This document shows positions 1 through 7,800 of a stretch of DNA of 19,325 nt, piece by piece; position 1 is the stretch's first letter, and each line of letters begins with the position of its first letter. Both the position numbers and the translations under genes were made by a program. The notes under the pieces are model-generated. The model saw only the letters and a program-made list of their open reading frames with translations. It did not search any database and was not told the DNA's origin. This DNA comes from Acidobacteriota bacterium (lineage in GTDB: Bacteria > Acidobacteriota > Terriglobia > UBA7540). The stretch is taken from contig PLWR01000747.1 of assembly GCA_003165615.1 (NCBI GenBank), positions 14,807-34,131 of the forward strand, written 5' to 3'.

Positions 1-318
1 CAGGTCGCGATAGGAGTCCAGCATCAACCGCATCTCACCGCCCCACAGCAAGCTGTAGCCGTTGATAGTGTCCGGATCGGCCTTGTAGGGGCCCAAGTTA
101 CCGATGGCAAGCCGGCTGCCGTCGGGCAGCGCCATGGCATCCAGACGCCGGTTAAGGTCCAGCACCGCATAGACAGACGCGCTGCGGGCAAGTTCTCCAC
201 CCACGTAGGTGACCCGCTCATCGTCCTGCTGCTGAATGGGCCGGTCGGCCCAGGCCGGTATAGCCTGGACCAGTTCGGACAACGCCACCTGCTGCCCTTG
301 CCGATTCGTTATCCTTCT
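1..318 (-). pseudogene. RND efflux transporter permease, internal fragment
   Basis: An uninterrupted minus-strand frame runs from about position 318 to the left edge. It has no start codon of its own and continues out of the window. It reads ITNRQGQQVALSELV near its beginning, then RVTYVGGELARSASVYAVLD, and ends INGYSLLWGGEMRLMLDSYRDL. These match the periplasmic (porter-domain) part of inner-membrane RND drug/metal pumps, where a 'G..V.LSEL' segment is followed by a 'Y.L.WGGE...TY...RD' segment just before a membrane helix. A full RND pump is about 1000 residues, so several hundred N-terminal residues are missing. Directly upstream sits an unrelated aminotransferase in a different frame. The family call rests on motif resemblance. 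The fragment could be a live gene whose real upstream part was replaced by mis-assembly, or a true rearrangement remnant. Confidence 0.65.
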
Positions 319-1274
319 TGCTGGTGAATAGCGATGGGGTAGTGCGTGAGGGCGGTGATGCCCTGCGCTTTCAGGTATTCCTGAAGGTTGTCACGACCTT
401 CGGTTTCGACCACGTATAAATGATAAATGTGCCGGTAGCCGGCGACAGCAAAGGGCAGCTTAAGCGATGTGCCCTTCACGCCCTCATCGTACTGCTTGGC
501 GAAGGCTCGGCGTCCATCGTTCCGGCTGTCGAGTTGCTTCAGCTTGACACTCAGGACAGCGGCGTGGAGTTCATCCAGGCGGCTATTGAAGCCCATACTA
601 TGAAAACTGTGCTTCAACGAGCCGTGGCTGCGCAGCGTACGGACGCTCTCGGCAATATCGGTTCGGTTCGTTACCACCGCACCGCCGTCGCCGAAGCAAC
701 CCAGGTTCTTCTGAATGATAAAGCTGGTGCACATGGCGTCTGAAAGCTCGCCAAGCGCGAAGTCCGTGCCGCGCGCACCCAATGCTTGCGCATTGTCCTC
801 AACGACGAACAACTTGTGCCTCTTGGCGATTTCCACCACGGCGGGCATATCTGCGGGCTGGCCGTGGAGGTGCACCGGAACGATGGCCTTTGTCTTGGGT
901 GTGATGGCCGACTCGATGAGGCTCGTATCGATGTTGCAAGTCTTCGATTCGCAGTCAACGAAAACGGCCGTGGCCCCGGCAATCCAAATGGCTTCAGCAG
1001 TGGCGAAGAAGGTGTTGGACGTCGTGATGACTTCGTCACCCGGTCCGATGCCGAGCGCCATGAAGACCAACCAGAGCGCGTCGGTGCCCGAGTTCACGCC
1101 CACTGCTTCCTTGGTGTTGCAGTACTCAGCAAGCTCCTTCTCAAACCGCTTGACCCTGGGGCCCATTACGTAACTGCCACTTTCCAGAACTTCGCGAATC
1201 GCCGCGTCAATCCCATCCTTTAGATCGTGATATTGCCGCACGTGGCCATAAAACCCTGCCTTAGCTGACGCCAT
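309..1274 (-). CDS. DegT/DnrJ/EryC1/StrS PLP-dependent sugar aminotransferase, C-terminally truncated
   Basis: This 321-residue protein is a fold-type I PLP aminotransferase of the sugar (DegT) family, which transfers an amino group from glutamate or glutamine to a keto-sugar. Visible features are the SGTDA phosphate-binding loop (62-66), VEDNAQALGA with the cofactor Asp160 and Gln163, and the Schiff-base Lys189 in FIIQKNLGCFGDGGA. GFNSRLDELHAAVL follows at about 229-241. The start at 1274 is preceded by AGAGGA about 8 nt upstream. Family members are usually 360-400 residues. This one stops at HYPIAIHQQEG, inside a conserved block, and lacks roughly 45-70 C-terminal residues. The stop arises where the sequence switches to the RND fragment. 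As drawn the product is probably not functional, although the active-site core is intact. It lies downstream of the ribokinase remnant and the Tat oxidoreductase. Confidence 0.9.
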   Translation of the reverse strand: MASAKAGFYGHVRQYHDLKDGIDAAIREVLESGSYVMGPRVKRFEKELAEYCNTKEAVGVNSGTDALWLVFMALGIGPGDEVITTSNTFFATAEAIWIAGATAVFVDCESKTCNIDTSLIESAITPKTKAIVPVHLHGQPADMPAVVEIAKRHKLFVVEDNAQALGARGTDFALGELSDAMCTSFIIQKNLGCFGDGGAVVTNRTDIAESVRTLRSHGSLKHSFHSMGFNSRLDELHAAVLSVKLKQLDSRNDGRRAFAKQYDEGVKGTSLKLPFAVAGYRHIYHLYVVETEGRDNLQEYLKAQGITALTHYPIAIHQQEG

Positions 1275-1470
1275 AGCTTTTCCTCTTATATGATGGCTCT
1301 GAGTGAATTAAATAAGACAGGCTGAACCCCTGAAAGCGGTACCCTGGAGTCGTACGGGTATCGTATTGGTCTTTGCTCGCGCACAACATTCGCTTTCGTG
1401 CAACAAATGGCTCTTGAAATGACGACACGTCCCGCTGCGCTTGTATGCTTCCCGGCGCGAGGCGGCGGTC

Positions 1471-1778
1471 CTAACCCTTCCTCGAGAGAGTCTCCCAGCC
1501 GCGCCGCGAGAGGTCCCAGTAGATTGCACATCCCGCAAACACGTCGACGGCGAGGAAGAGAATCCCTGCCCTTGTCGGGCCGAATAGATATGCCTGCACC
1601 GATACTCCGTGAGTCCGCTGGCCGCTCAGAAGGCGTGCCCAGATTCATCATCCCCAACTTTGGCGACCATACTCACTGGGTGCCCGAGGGGTGCAACAGC
1701 GAACCCCTGACTTGCATCTTTGCCACCATAAAAAATCTGGAAGCTTCCACCGAATGAGGTTTCCCCTCCCCTAGGAAT
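1471..1778 (-). pseudogene. Decayed ribokinase/PfkB sugar kinase fragment
   Basis: The gap between the oxidoreductase and the aminotransferase holds a broken ribokinase-family gene. In one frame, after PRGGETSFGG, comes FQIFYGGKDASQGFAV, then VSMVAKVGDDESG and a stop. This matches the ribokinase N-terminal signature 'PGET..G....GGKGANQAVA..LG..V....GDD..G'. One base later the family pattern resumes in another frame (about 1640-1471): ARLLSGQRTHGVSVQAYLFG, then GPTRAGILFLAVDVFAGCAI. It fits the usual 'L...GV.V.....TG.A.I.VD..G.N.I' segment, and ends at a stop at 1471-1473. A single lost G in the GGG run near 1638-1640 would explain the shift. The first ~30 residues and the catalytic C-terminal half are absent. 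It presumably once phosphorylated the sugar released by this locus. Confidence 0.7.
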
Positions 1779-1779
1779 C

Positions 1780-3144
1780 CTATGCTGACTGAATCGCGCG
1801 TGCGCCGTCATTCCAGACGGCCTGGCATTTGTTGAAGTAGGAGTAATTTGCCATGTGCGCGGCAATGGCGGTGTTTTTCCCGTAAACCGCATCCTCCACC
1901 GAAGTCTGCCGCGTGCGCACCGACCCCATAAAGTTATTCATGTGGTCGATCTGGTAGGAGTAACCGGACGGCGCAGCGAAGCTTTCCGCGGATTCGATCA
2001 ATGTGCACTTCCCCGGCAAAGGCGCAGGATTATCCTTGTGCCATTGTTGCAGGTACTCCGTTCTCAGCTTTAACGGCCACCCCAGAATCGAATAGCCTTC
2101 CGGTTGTGGTTCGGTGTTTTGCGGCGTAACGGTAAGGACGTCATTCTTGAGTTCCAGCGTCCCTTTCGTACCGTAGAAGTGCACCACGGCCGGCGATTCG
2201 TTATTCAGGTTGCAGCGGAGCGAGAGGCGGAAGCCAGGATATTCAAAGAGTGTCCAGATCAGGTCGGGCACCTCACGGTTTTCGGTCCAGCGGAAGGTAC
2301 CTCCCATGCTCGCAGCGCGCAAGGGCGGTGCGGTGATGCCGGCGATATAGTGAATTCCCGTCAGCATGTGCACGTAGAGGTCGCCGGGCAAGCCCTCGCC
2401 GTAATCCCGGAAACACCGCCAACGGAAGAAACGGGTGGGATCGAAGGCACGCTTGGGTGCGTCTCCCAAGAACCGGTTCCAATCGATGGTCTGCTCGCTG
2501 GCGTCCGGCGGGATGGGATAAACCCATGCACCGCTGGCGTCATTGCGGTCAATACAGGCCTCGACGGCGGTGACTTGCCCCAGAGCGCCGCTTTCAAAAA
2601 TCTCCTTGGCTTTCGCAAAAACAATCGAACTGCGACACTGGCTGCCCACCTGCACAATGCGGTTGTGCCTGCGCATTGCTTCGATCATCGTGAAGGCCTG
2701 ATCCACCGTGTGCGACATGGGCTTTTCGCAGTAGACGTCCTTGCCCGCGGCGCAGGCCTCCTGAGTAATCCTCGCGTGCCAGTGGTCCGGCGTGGCCACC
2801 AGCACTGCATCCACATCGTTACGATCCAAGATGGCGCAGTAGTCCTTGGTGGTAAATATCTCTTTCTTCGCGTACTCCTTGGCGGCGGTCAGCCGGCCGT
2901 CGTAAAGATCGCAGACAGCAACGATCTCGGTGCCAGGGCAACGGAGCGCCGCCTGCATGATAGTGCAACCCTCCACACCCGTGCCGATGGAAGCGAAACG
3001 CACGCGATCACTGGGCGGCACGGCGCCGGGCGAGGCATGGAGAAGTTGGGGTAATAGTAGAGTGGTGTTCGGCGCAGCACCCAGGGTCGCAACCACTGCG
3101 CTGGCACCCATAAATTCTCGACGATTCATTTGATATCTTTCCAT
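1780..3144 (-). CDS. Tat-exported Gfo/Idh/MocA family oxidoreductase
   Basis: A 454-residue NAD(P)-dependent sugar/inositol dehydrogenase-like protein. The chosen start (MERYQMNRREFMGAS) has a strong AGGAGGA Shine-Dalgarno about 9-10 nt upstream; a longer in-frame start at 3180 lacks one. A twin-arginine signal (Arg8-Arg9, RREFMG, then a hydrophobic stretch) predicts export in folded form with cofactor. The Rossmann motif GTGVEG lies at about 54-59, WHARIT at about 122-127 and the active-site CEKP at 139-142. The C-terminal half carries DWNRFLGDAP and GDLYVHMLTGIHY, typical of the long exported subfamily of Planctomycetes, Bacteroidetes and Acidobacteria. The substrate cannot be read from sequence; exported relatives are commonly linked to oxidation of glycosides. 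It lies downstream of the exported isomerase, separated by about 520 bp, so it may have its own promoter. Confidence 0.9.
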   Translation of the reverse strand: MERYQMNRREFMGASAVVATLGAAPNTTLLLPQLLHASPGAVPPSDRVRFASIGTGVEGCTIMQAALRCPGTEIVAVCDLYDGRLTAAKEYAKKEIFTTKDYCAILDRNDVDAVLVATPDHWHARITQEACAAGKDVYCEKPMSHTVDQAFTMIEAMRRHNRIVQVGSQCRSSIVFAKAKEIFESGALGQVTAVEACIDRNDASGAWVYPIPPDASEQTIDWNRFLGDAPKRAFDPTRFFRWRCFRDYGEGLPGDLYVHMLTGIHYIAGITAPPLRAASMGGTFRWTENREVPDLIWTLFEYPGFRLSLRCNLNNESPAVVHFYGTKGTLELKNDVLTVTPQNTEPQPEGYSILGWPLKLRTEYLQQWHKDNPAPLPGKCTLIESAESFAAPSGYSYQIDHMNNFMGSVRTRQTSVEDAVYGKNTAIAAHMANYSYFNKCQAVWNDGARAIQSA

Positions 3145-3470
3145 GAGAGCGAATCCTCCTCGAAGATTTCTTGCGATCAACTGGGGAAAGGCAAATGACC
3201 ATGGAGCTTGCCAGAAATCCCGCTAGAGCAACAGGTCCTTCCCGATATGGCCAGCGGCAGGTTGTGAAGGCGCGGCTGCTCAAATGGCGCGAAGCCTGCT
3301 TGCCAGCAGCAGGAGTTGGCTGTATCCGGCAAGGATTTCGCACTCTCGGTCTCTTTGTCGTAGTCTCTCAGCCCGCGAGCATGCTGTTGAATTACAAAAA
3401 CAAATGATTAGCCGCAAAAATCTCAACTCCATGGTGCCCCCGGGCGTCAAAGGAAGGAGTGGCGGAGCCG
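3145..3470. other. Intergenic stretch upstream of the Tat oxidoreductase
   Basis: About 330 bp with no convincing gene. It holds the strong AGGAGGA ribosome binding site of the oxidoreductase (about 3154-3160) and an AT-rich patch at about 3384-3425 where a minus-strand promoter could lie, but I found no -35/-10 pair with good spacing. A perfect short inverted repeat, CTCGGC/GCCGAG, lies just outside at 3521-3533. No tRNA, repeat array or riboswitch was recognised. Confidence 0.4.
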
Positions 3471-3653
3471 TTACCCAAGAACCTTCCCCCCGATCAGAAT
3501 CCCCTCATAACCCGGGACCTCTCGGCCGCCGAGCCCCTTGCGTGAGTAAGACCTTACGTCGGCTGGCCCAACTTTCATATCGACTGCCTTCTGCCTCATC
3601 GTCCGCTTGCCCAGAAAGAGTATCGAGTCACGGTCCCCGCAAGCCAACCCCAT
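3471..3653 (-). CDS. Possible small ORF after the isomerase gene
   Basis: A 60-codon frame begins 12 nt after the isomerase stop codon and in the same frame as that gene. The residues look more protein-like than most shadow frames, ending VPGYEGILIGGKVLG, but no family is recognisable and no clear ribosome binding site precedes the ATG. It could be a remnant of a longer gene, a C-terminal extension cut off by a stop mutation, or chance. I favour remnant or chance. Confidence 0.2.
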   Translation of the reverse strand: MGLACGDRDSILFLGKRTMRQKAVDMKVGPADVRSYSRKGLGGREVPGYEGILIGGKVLG

Positions 3654-3665
3654 GGCCGGTGCGAC

Positions 3666-4622
3666 TTACAGGTATTTGAGCAATTCGTCCAAGGTCTTCT
3701 GCACCCCCACATAGGGGTCGCCAGGGCCCTCGAATTCGATCGAGTAGATTCCCTTGTAGGACGCTCTTTTCGAAGCCTGAATGGCCTTCGGGAAGTCGTA
3801 GCGCTTCTCTTCGCCGTCCGGCCCTATCTCGAGCCCCTTGGCGTGACAGACCACGTGCGCGAAAGGGAAAAGCATGGGCAGCCCCTTTTCCCGCGTGTCC
3901 TCGTCGGGGAAGTTACCAAAGTCCGGCAGCGTGCCAAAATTCGCTCCCACCAGCTTGGCAAGCGTGATGAGATCCGCGGGATGCTCGGAACCCACTCCGT
4001 TGTGATTTTCGACGATCACCATAATTCCCTTCGTCTTCCCGTAGGCGGCCAGCTGCCGGTAGGACTGTGCCGTGGGTGTGAGGTTCTTGGGATCCATCTT
4101 TCCCGGGTCGCAGCGCACGGACTTTGCGCCCAGTGTGGCCGCGACGTCGATCCACTTCTTGCAGGCATTCACCACGGTGTCGCGCACTTGCTTGCGCGGA
4201 TCGGAGAGGCCGCCGTCCATTCCCAGTTCCTTGATATCGACGGGAATGTTGACGAGTTGGGAGCGCGTGCGCACGAGCGCACCTTTCAGTTCCTGCAAGT
4301 AGTCCGGTTCGCATGAGACGAAGTGCGGCGCGCAGAATTCGAAATGATGCACTTTGTATCTGTTGACGATCATTTCGGGAAAAGCGAGCAACTCCAGTAG
4401 GGGGCCGGGCAGGGTGAAGTTCTTCTGACGAGTGGTTTGGAAGTAGTTATGAAGACTCCAGGTCGAGATGGAAATCCGGTTGAGCTTGCTCGGGAGACTT
4501 ACGGGCGCGGGATATGTCAGTGCATTTCCATTCAGTGCTGCGAGGGGCGGGGCACCGCCGAGCCATTGGCGCGCACCAGGCGCACCCACAGCAAGAAAAC
4601 CCAAGAATTCACGACGAATCAT
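3666..4622 (-). CDS. Exported sugar phosphate isomerase/epimerase-like (xylose-isomerase TIM barrel) protein
   Basis: A 318-residue protein of the AP-endonuclease-2/xylose-isomerase-like TIM-barrel family. These metal-dependent enzymes isomerise, epimerise or, in some exported relatives, eliminate from oxidised (keto) sugars. Candidate metal and catalytic residues are in VIVENHNG (Glu205, His207), PDFGNFP (Asp234), VVCHAKG (His260) and YSIEFEGPG (Glu296/Glu298). The N-terminus MIRREFLGFL has paired arginines and a short apolar stretch, consistent with Tat export. The start is supported by GGAG a few bases upstream (GGAGAAAGT then ATG). It sits between the secreted GH38 gene (186 bp upstream) and the Tat oxidoreductase, suggesting joint periplasmic work on the same sugar. 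The exact reaction is unknown. Confidence 0.85.
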   Translation of the reverse strand: MIRREFLGFLAVGAPGARQWLGGAPPLAALNGNALTYPAPVSLPSKLNRISISTWSLHNYFQTTRQKNFTLPGPLLELLAFPEMIVNRYKVHHFEFCAPHFVSCEPDYLQELKGALVRTRSQLVNIPVDIKELGMDGGLSDPRKQVRDTVVNACKKWIDVAATLGAKSVRCDPGKMDPKNLTPTAQSYRQLAAYGKTKGIMVIVENHNGVGSEHPADLITLAKLVGANFGTLPDFGNFPDEDTREKGLPMLFPFAHVVCHAKGLEIGPDGEEKRYDFPKAIQASKRASYKGIYSIEFEGPGDPYVGVQKTLDELLKYL

Positions 4623-4808
4623 ACTTTCTCCATTCCGGCGAGGGCGGGCGTCTCAAGCTTCAGGCGCCTGGGTCATCGCGAATACCTTCAAACTTGGCCC
4701 CCACGACTTTCCCGGCGAACTCATAGATACCATGGGCCGTCGGTCGCGGATCTCGTGCCTTCGGATTAGTTTGCGGTATAGTTCCCGCTTCGAGCAAAAC
4801 TGCGGCGA
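4623..4808. other. Gap between GH38 and isomerase genes with an orphan reading frame
   Basis: This 186-bp gap carries the isomerase ribosome binding site at its left end. A minus-strand frame ending at a TGA at 4660-4662 stays open back into the GH38 3' end. It reads NPKARDPRPTAHG then IYEFAGKVVGAKFEGIRDD, which is unusually protein-like for a gap. No start codon or family is evident, so it may be the 3' remnant of a lost gene. No terminator was seen. Confidence 0.3.
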
Positions 4809-7800
4809 TTAGGGAACCGCGTCCAGTGTCGGCTTCCCCTGCACACGCACGGTCACGATCTCATACGGGTTGACGTCAAACCTTACCCCCTTCTGCGCGA
4901 CCGCGAGAGATTGCTGATTCTCCTCCATGGCGTTGCACCGCCAGGCGGATTGAATATCAAGAATCGGCGAGGTCACGCCGATTGTCGCTGCCAGCCCCGC
5001 GATTTCCAGGAACCGGAGGATATAACCGTTTTGATCCTCCGCCTGCTTCCACGTCAGCAGCACTACTCCGGGGTTATCCACATTCAGGAAACTGCCCTGA
5101 GCGGGACCGAGTGGCGCAGGCCGATTTACGGACTTGTCTTGATATTTGATCTCGTCGGTTTCCAGCGGGGTCAGAGCTTCCCATCCCATCCGTGTGAGGG
5201 TAGGGGCAACGATGCCAGAAGCACTGGTGATGACGTAGCGGAAGCTAAAATCGCCGCCTTGGCCGGCGACATAGTTCGTGTCCCAGTAGTTGTTCATGAC
5301 ATACGAAAAGATGGTTCCGCTGCGTTCACCGAATTCCAGCGGCCAGGTTCCCCGAACAATGTCTCCCAGCGCCACCAACGGCGCGTCTACAGGCACAATC
5401 GCCGCAGCAACGGCGCCTTGTTGCAGACCCACCCACTGCTGAATGGAAAACCACTCGCGCCCGCCGCCCGGCAGGAGGTCTTTAGCGGGGTCGATGTACC
5501 CATTCTGGAGGGCGTACTTAAACTGCGGGTGCTTTATGGCGAAAGGAAACGCGAAGTAGACGCCCTCTTTCCTATAGACCTTGTCCTTGCGCACGTGATC
5601 GACAATCTCAATGCGCTTCTGGTCCTTGGGAAGTATGATCTCTGACTCGATGCGTGGAGTGTTGACGCCAGAGCTTTCCAGCCAGGCCACGTCCGCGAAC
5701 GGCAGGTTTGCTACGGAGTCAATTTTCCCGCTGGCCGCCCCGTGCGGCGTCAGTTGGGGAAGTGGCGTGACGATGCTGTAGTCGATGAGGCGGTTCGGCC
5801 CCTCGTCGGCTCCCGTGACGTACACATATTGGTTGAAACGGTAGGGACTGGAGCTATCCACCAACTCGCGTTTCAATTCCTTGTCAAAGATGCTGCGAAT
5901 TGCCCCGCTCGCTGCATCCAGCTCCACCCGATAGTAACGATTCTCAAGGACGGAAGCCCCAGGCGTGGCCGGCGCCGGCGTTTCCGCTTTTGCCGCACGT
6001 AACTGGTAGCATCTATAACCCACCGCGGGGATGTCCGACGCCAGGAAGCGGACGTGCCGGAGGGATTTTCCGGTGTTAAGCACCTCCAGCGGAATCGCCT
6101 GATGGGTGGAGAGATCAACGATCTCCAAGCCATTGTCGAGGTCGGTTTCCACCAGGCTCGAGCGCTGCCAATTCAGAGAATTGAAAACGATGAGGGTCCC
6201 GGATCCATCCGGAATCCTATCCGCCAAGGCCGACATGGTTCGTTCGAGGACGTGGTTCACCAGCCTTCGGGCATCGGTCGAGCGCGCATCCTTCACATCG
6301 CGCTGCTTCACGCTTTCATTGCTTTGCGGGTCGGTGATTCCTCGGTCAGCTTCCCAGGTGTGTTCATTCGCGAGGAGAAGATTCCGCCAAAGCGCGCTGA
6401 GAGCGGTCTGCTCCGGTTGGAGGTGCGGATTCGCCAGCGCGCTGATGCTGGACAATTTCTCGGCGGAGAGAGCGCGGTACTCATTCTGCCGCGCCATCGC
6501 GGTGTGCAGCGCATCGGAGCCCGCGCCATCCTCCCAATAGGGAACGCCATCGCCGCGCAGCACCGGCACGGCGTCGCCCATCTGCCGGGCCACGTAGTCC
6601 ATGGCATCACCCACTCCAGAAATGTGGATCTTCGGGTAGGTGTATAGCTTGTTCCATGCCGGGAAGTCCCCCACCTGATCGGGGTTCAGGTCCGTGTTTT
6701 CCCACTGCGTACCGAAAACGATAACGCCGTCGGATTTATAATCAGGCCGGGTATAACTCTGAAGAAAAATGGGGAGCGAATCACGCAGGGCGGGAAGCCT
6801 GGGCGGAAGCCCGAACATGATGCGTGACTGGTGATAGCTGAGTGACGACCAGGTCAGAATCCGCTTACCGTCAGGCCCTTCCCAATACCAGGGTGATTTC
6901 TCATTCATGCGGCTGAGCATGATGAAGGGGCCGCGATAGCCATTGCTGGCATGAAGGAAGTACTTCAACCCTACCGCGGCGAGAATGGAGGGATAGGACC
7001 CCGTGTAGGAAGGCACGTCGGAGATATTGGCGTACGTAAACGATCCGCCATGCTCATGGTTGAATTGAAACCCGCCATAAAGCGAACGGATGAGCGTTTC
7101 CACGTTGGGTAGGCCCGTGAGGAGGTTGGCGTATTGGGGTGGAACGATAATCCGCCCCTGGCGGACAAGCTCCAGGAACTCCTCGCGGTCCTCTTCGCTG
7201 CGGTTGGCGAGGAATTGCTCCGCGCTCCAATATCCATCGAGGCTGAAACGAAAATCCGGCTCGCGGCGCGCAATCGCCATGGCTTCGTCGATGGCTCGGC
7301 TTTGCACCTCGGCGACTTTGCCCTGATAGTCCGAATAGCCGATATCAAGATGCTCGTGCGGGACCACAAAAACGTTCCACTTTTTCCCGGGAACCAGCTT
7401 CTGGGGGAAATCATGGGAGCGTCCGTTCCACTCGACCTTAACGTCCGCCAGCGACTCCGTCGCGAACTCTGGAACCTCAAAATCCAAGCGCTGCTCGCCG
7501 AAATCACGGTCGCTCACAAGCGGAGCAGTGAATTTCTGATTTCCTACCACCAGGGTTATGCGTCCGTGTTTCGCCAGTTCGCCGAGGCGCAGGTCAACCT
7601 CAATGACTTCCACCTGCTTGCCATCCTTCGATTGGTAGAAGATTGTTGGAGTAACATTCGCGGTGATTTGAGTCGGCTGGAATCGGCCCCCGGCATTCTG
7701 CTCCAACCTGAGCGCGTCAAAGTAAATGCCGGAGTTGCCGAGCACCATGACGGCGCCTTCGGAATCATCACGAGCATCCGGGTTGTCCGAGGCCGTGAGC

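Noticed and set aside
24..221. Minus-strand 65-codon frame at the left edge
   Set aside because: It overlaps the longer RND frame in another register and has a Trp/Arg/Pro-rich composition typical of a shadow.
1286..1657. 123-codon minus-strand frame before the truncated DegT gene
   Set aside because: It lies in the third frame of the ribokinase remnant, has no family signal, and the neighbouring frames carry the real homology.
2104..3054. 316-codon plus-strand open frame
   Set aside because: It is antisense to the Tat oxidoreductase, whose motifs are clear. It has no recognisable domains of its own.
3145..3180. 12-residue longer start of the Tat oxidoreductase
   Set aside because: The start at 3144 has a strong AGGAGGA at good spacing and puts the twin-arginine motif at the very N-terminus.
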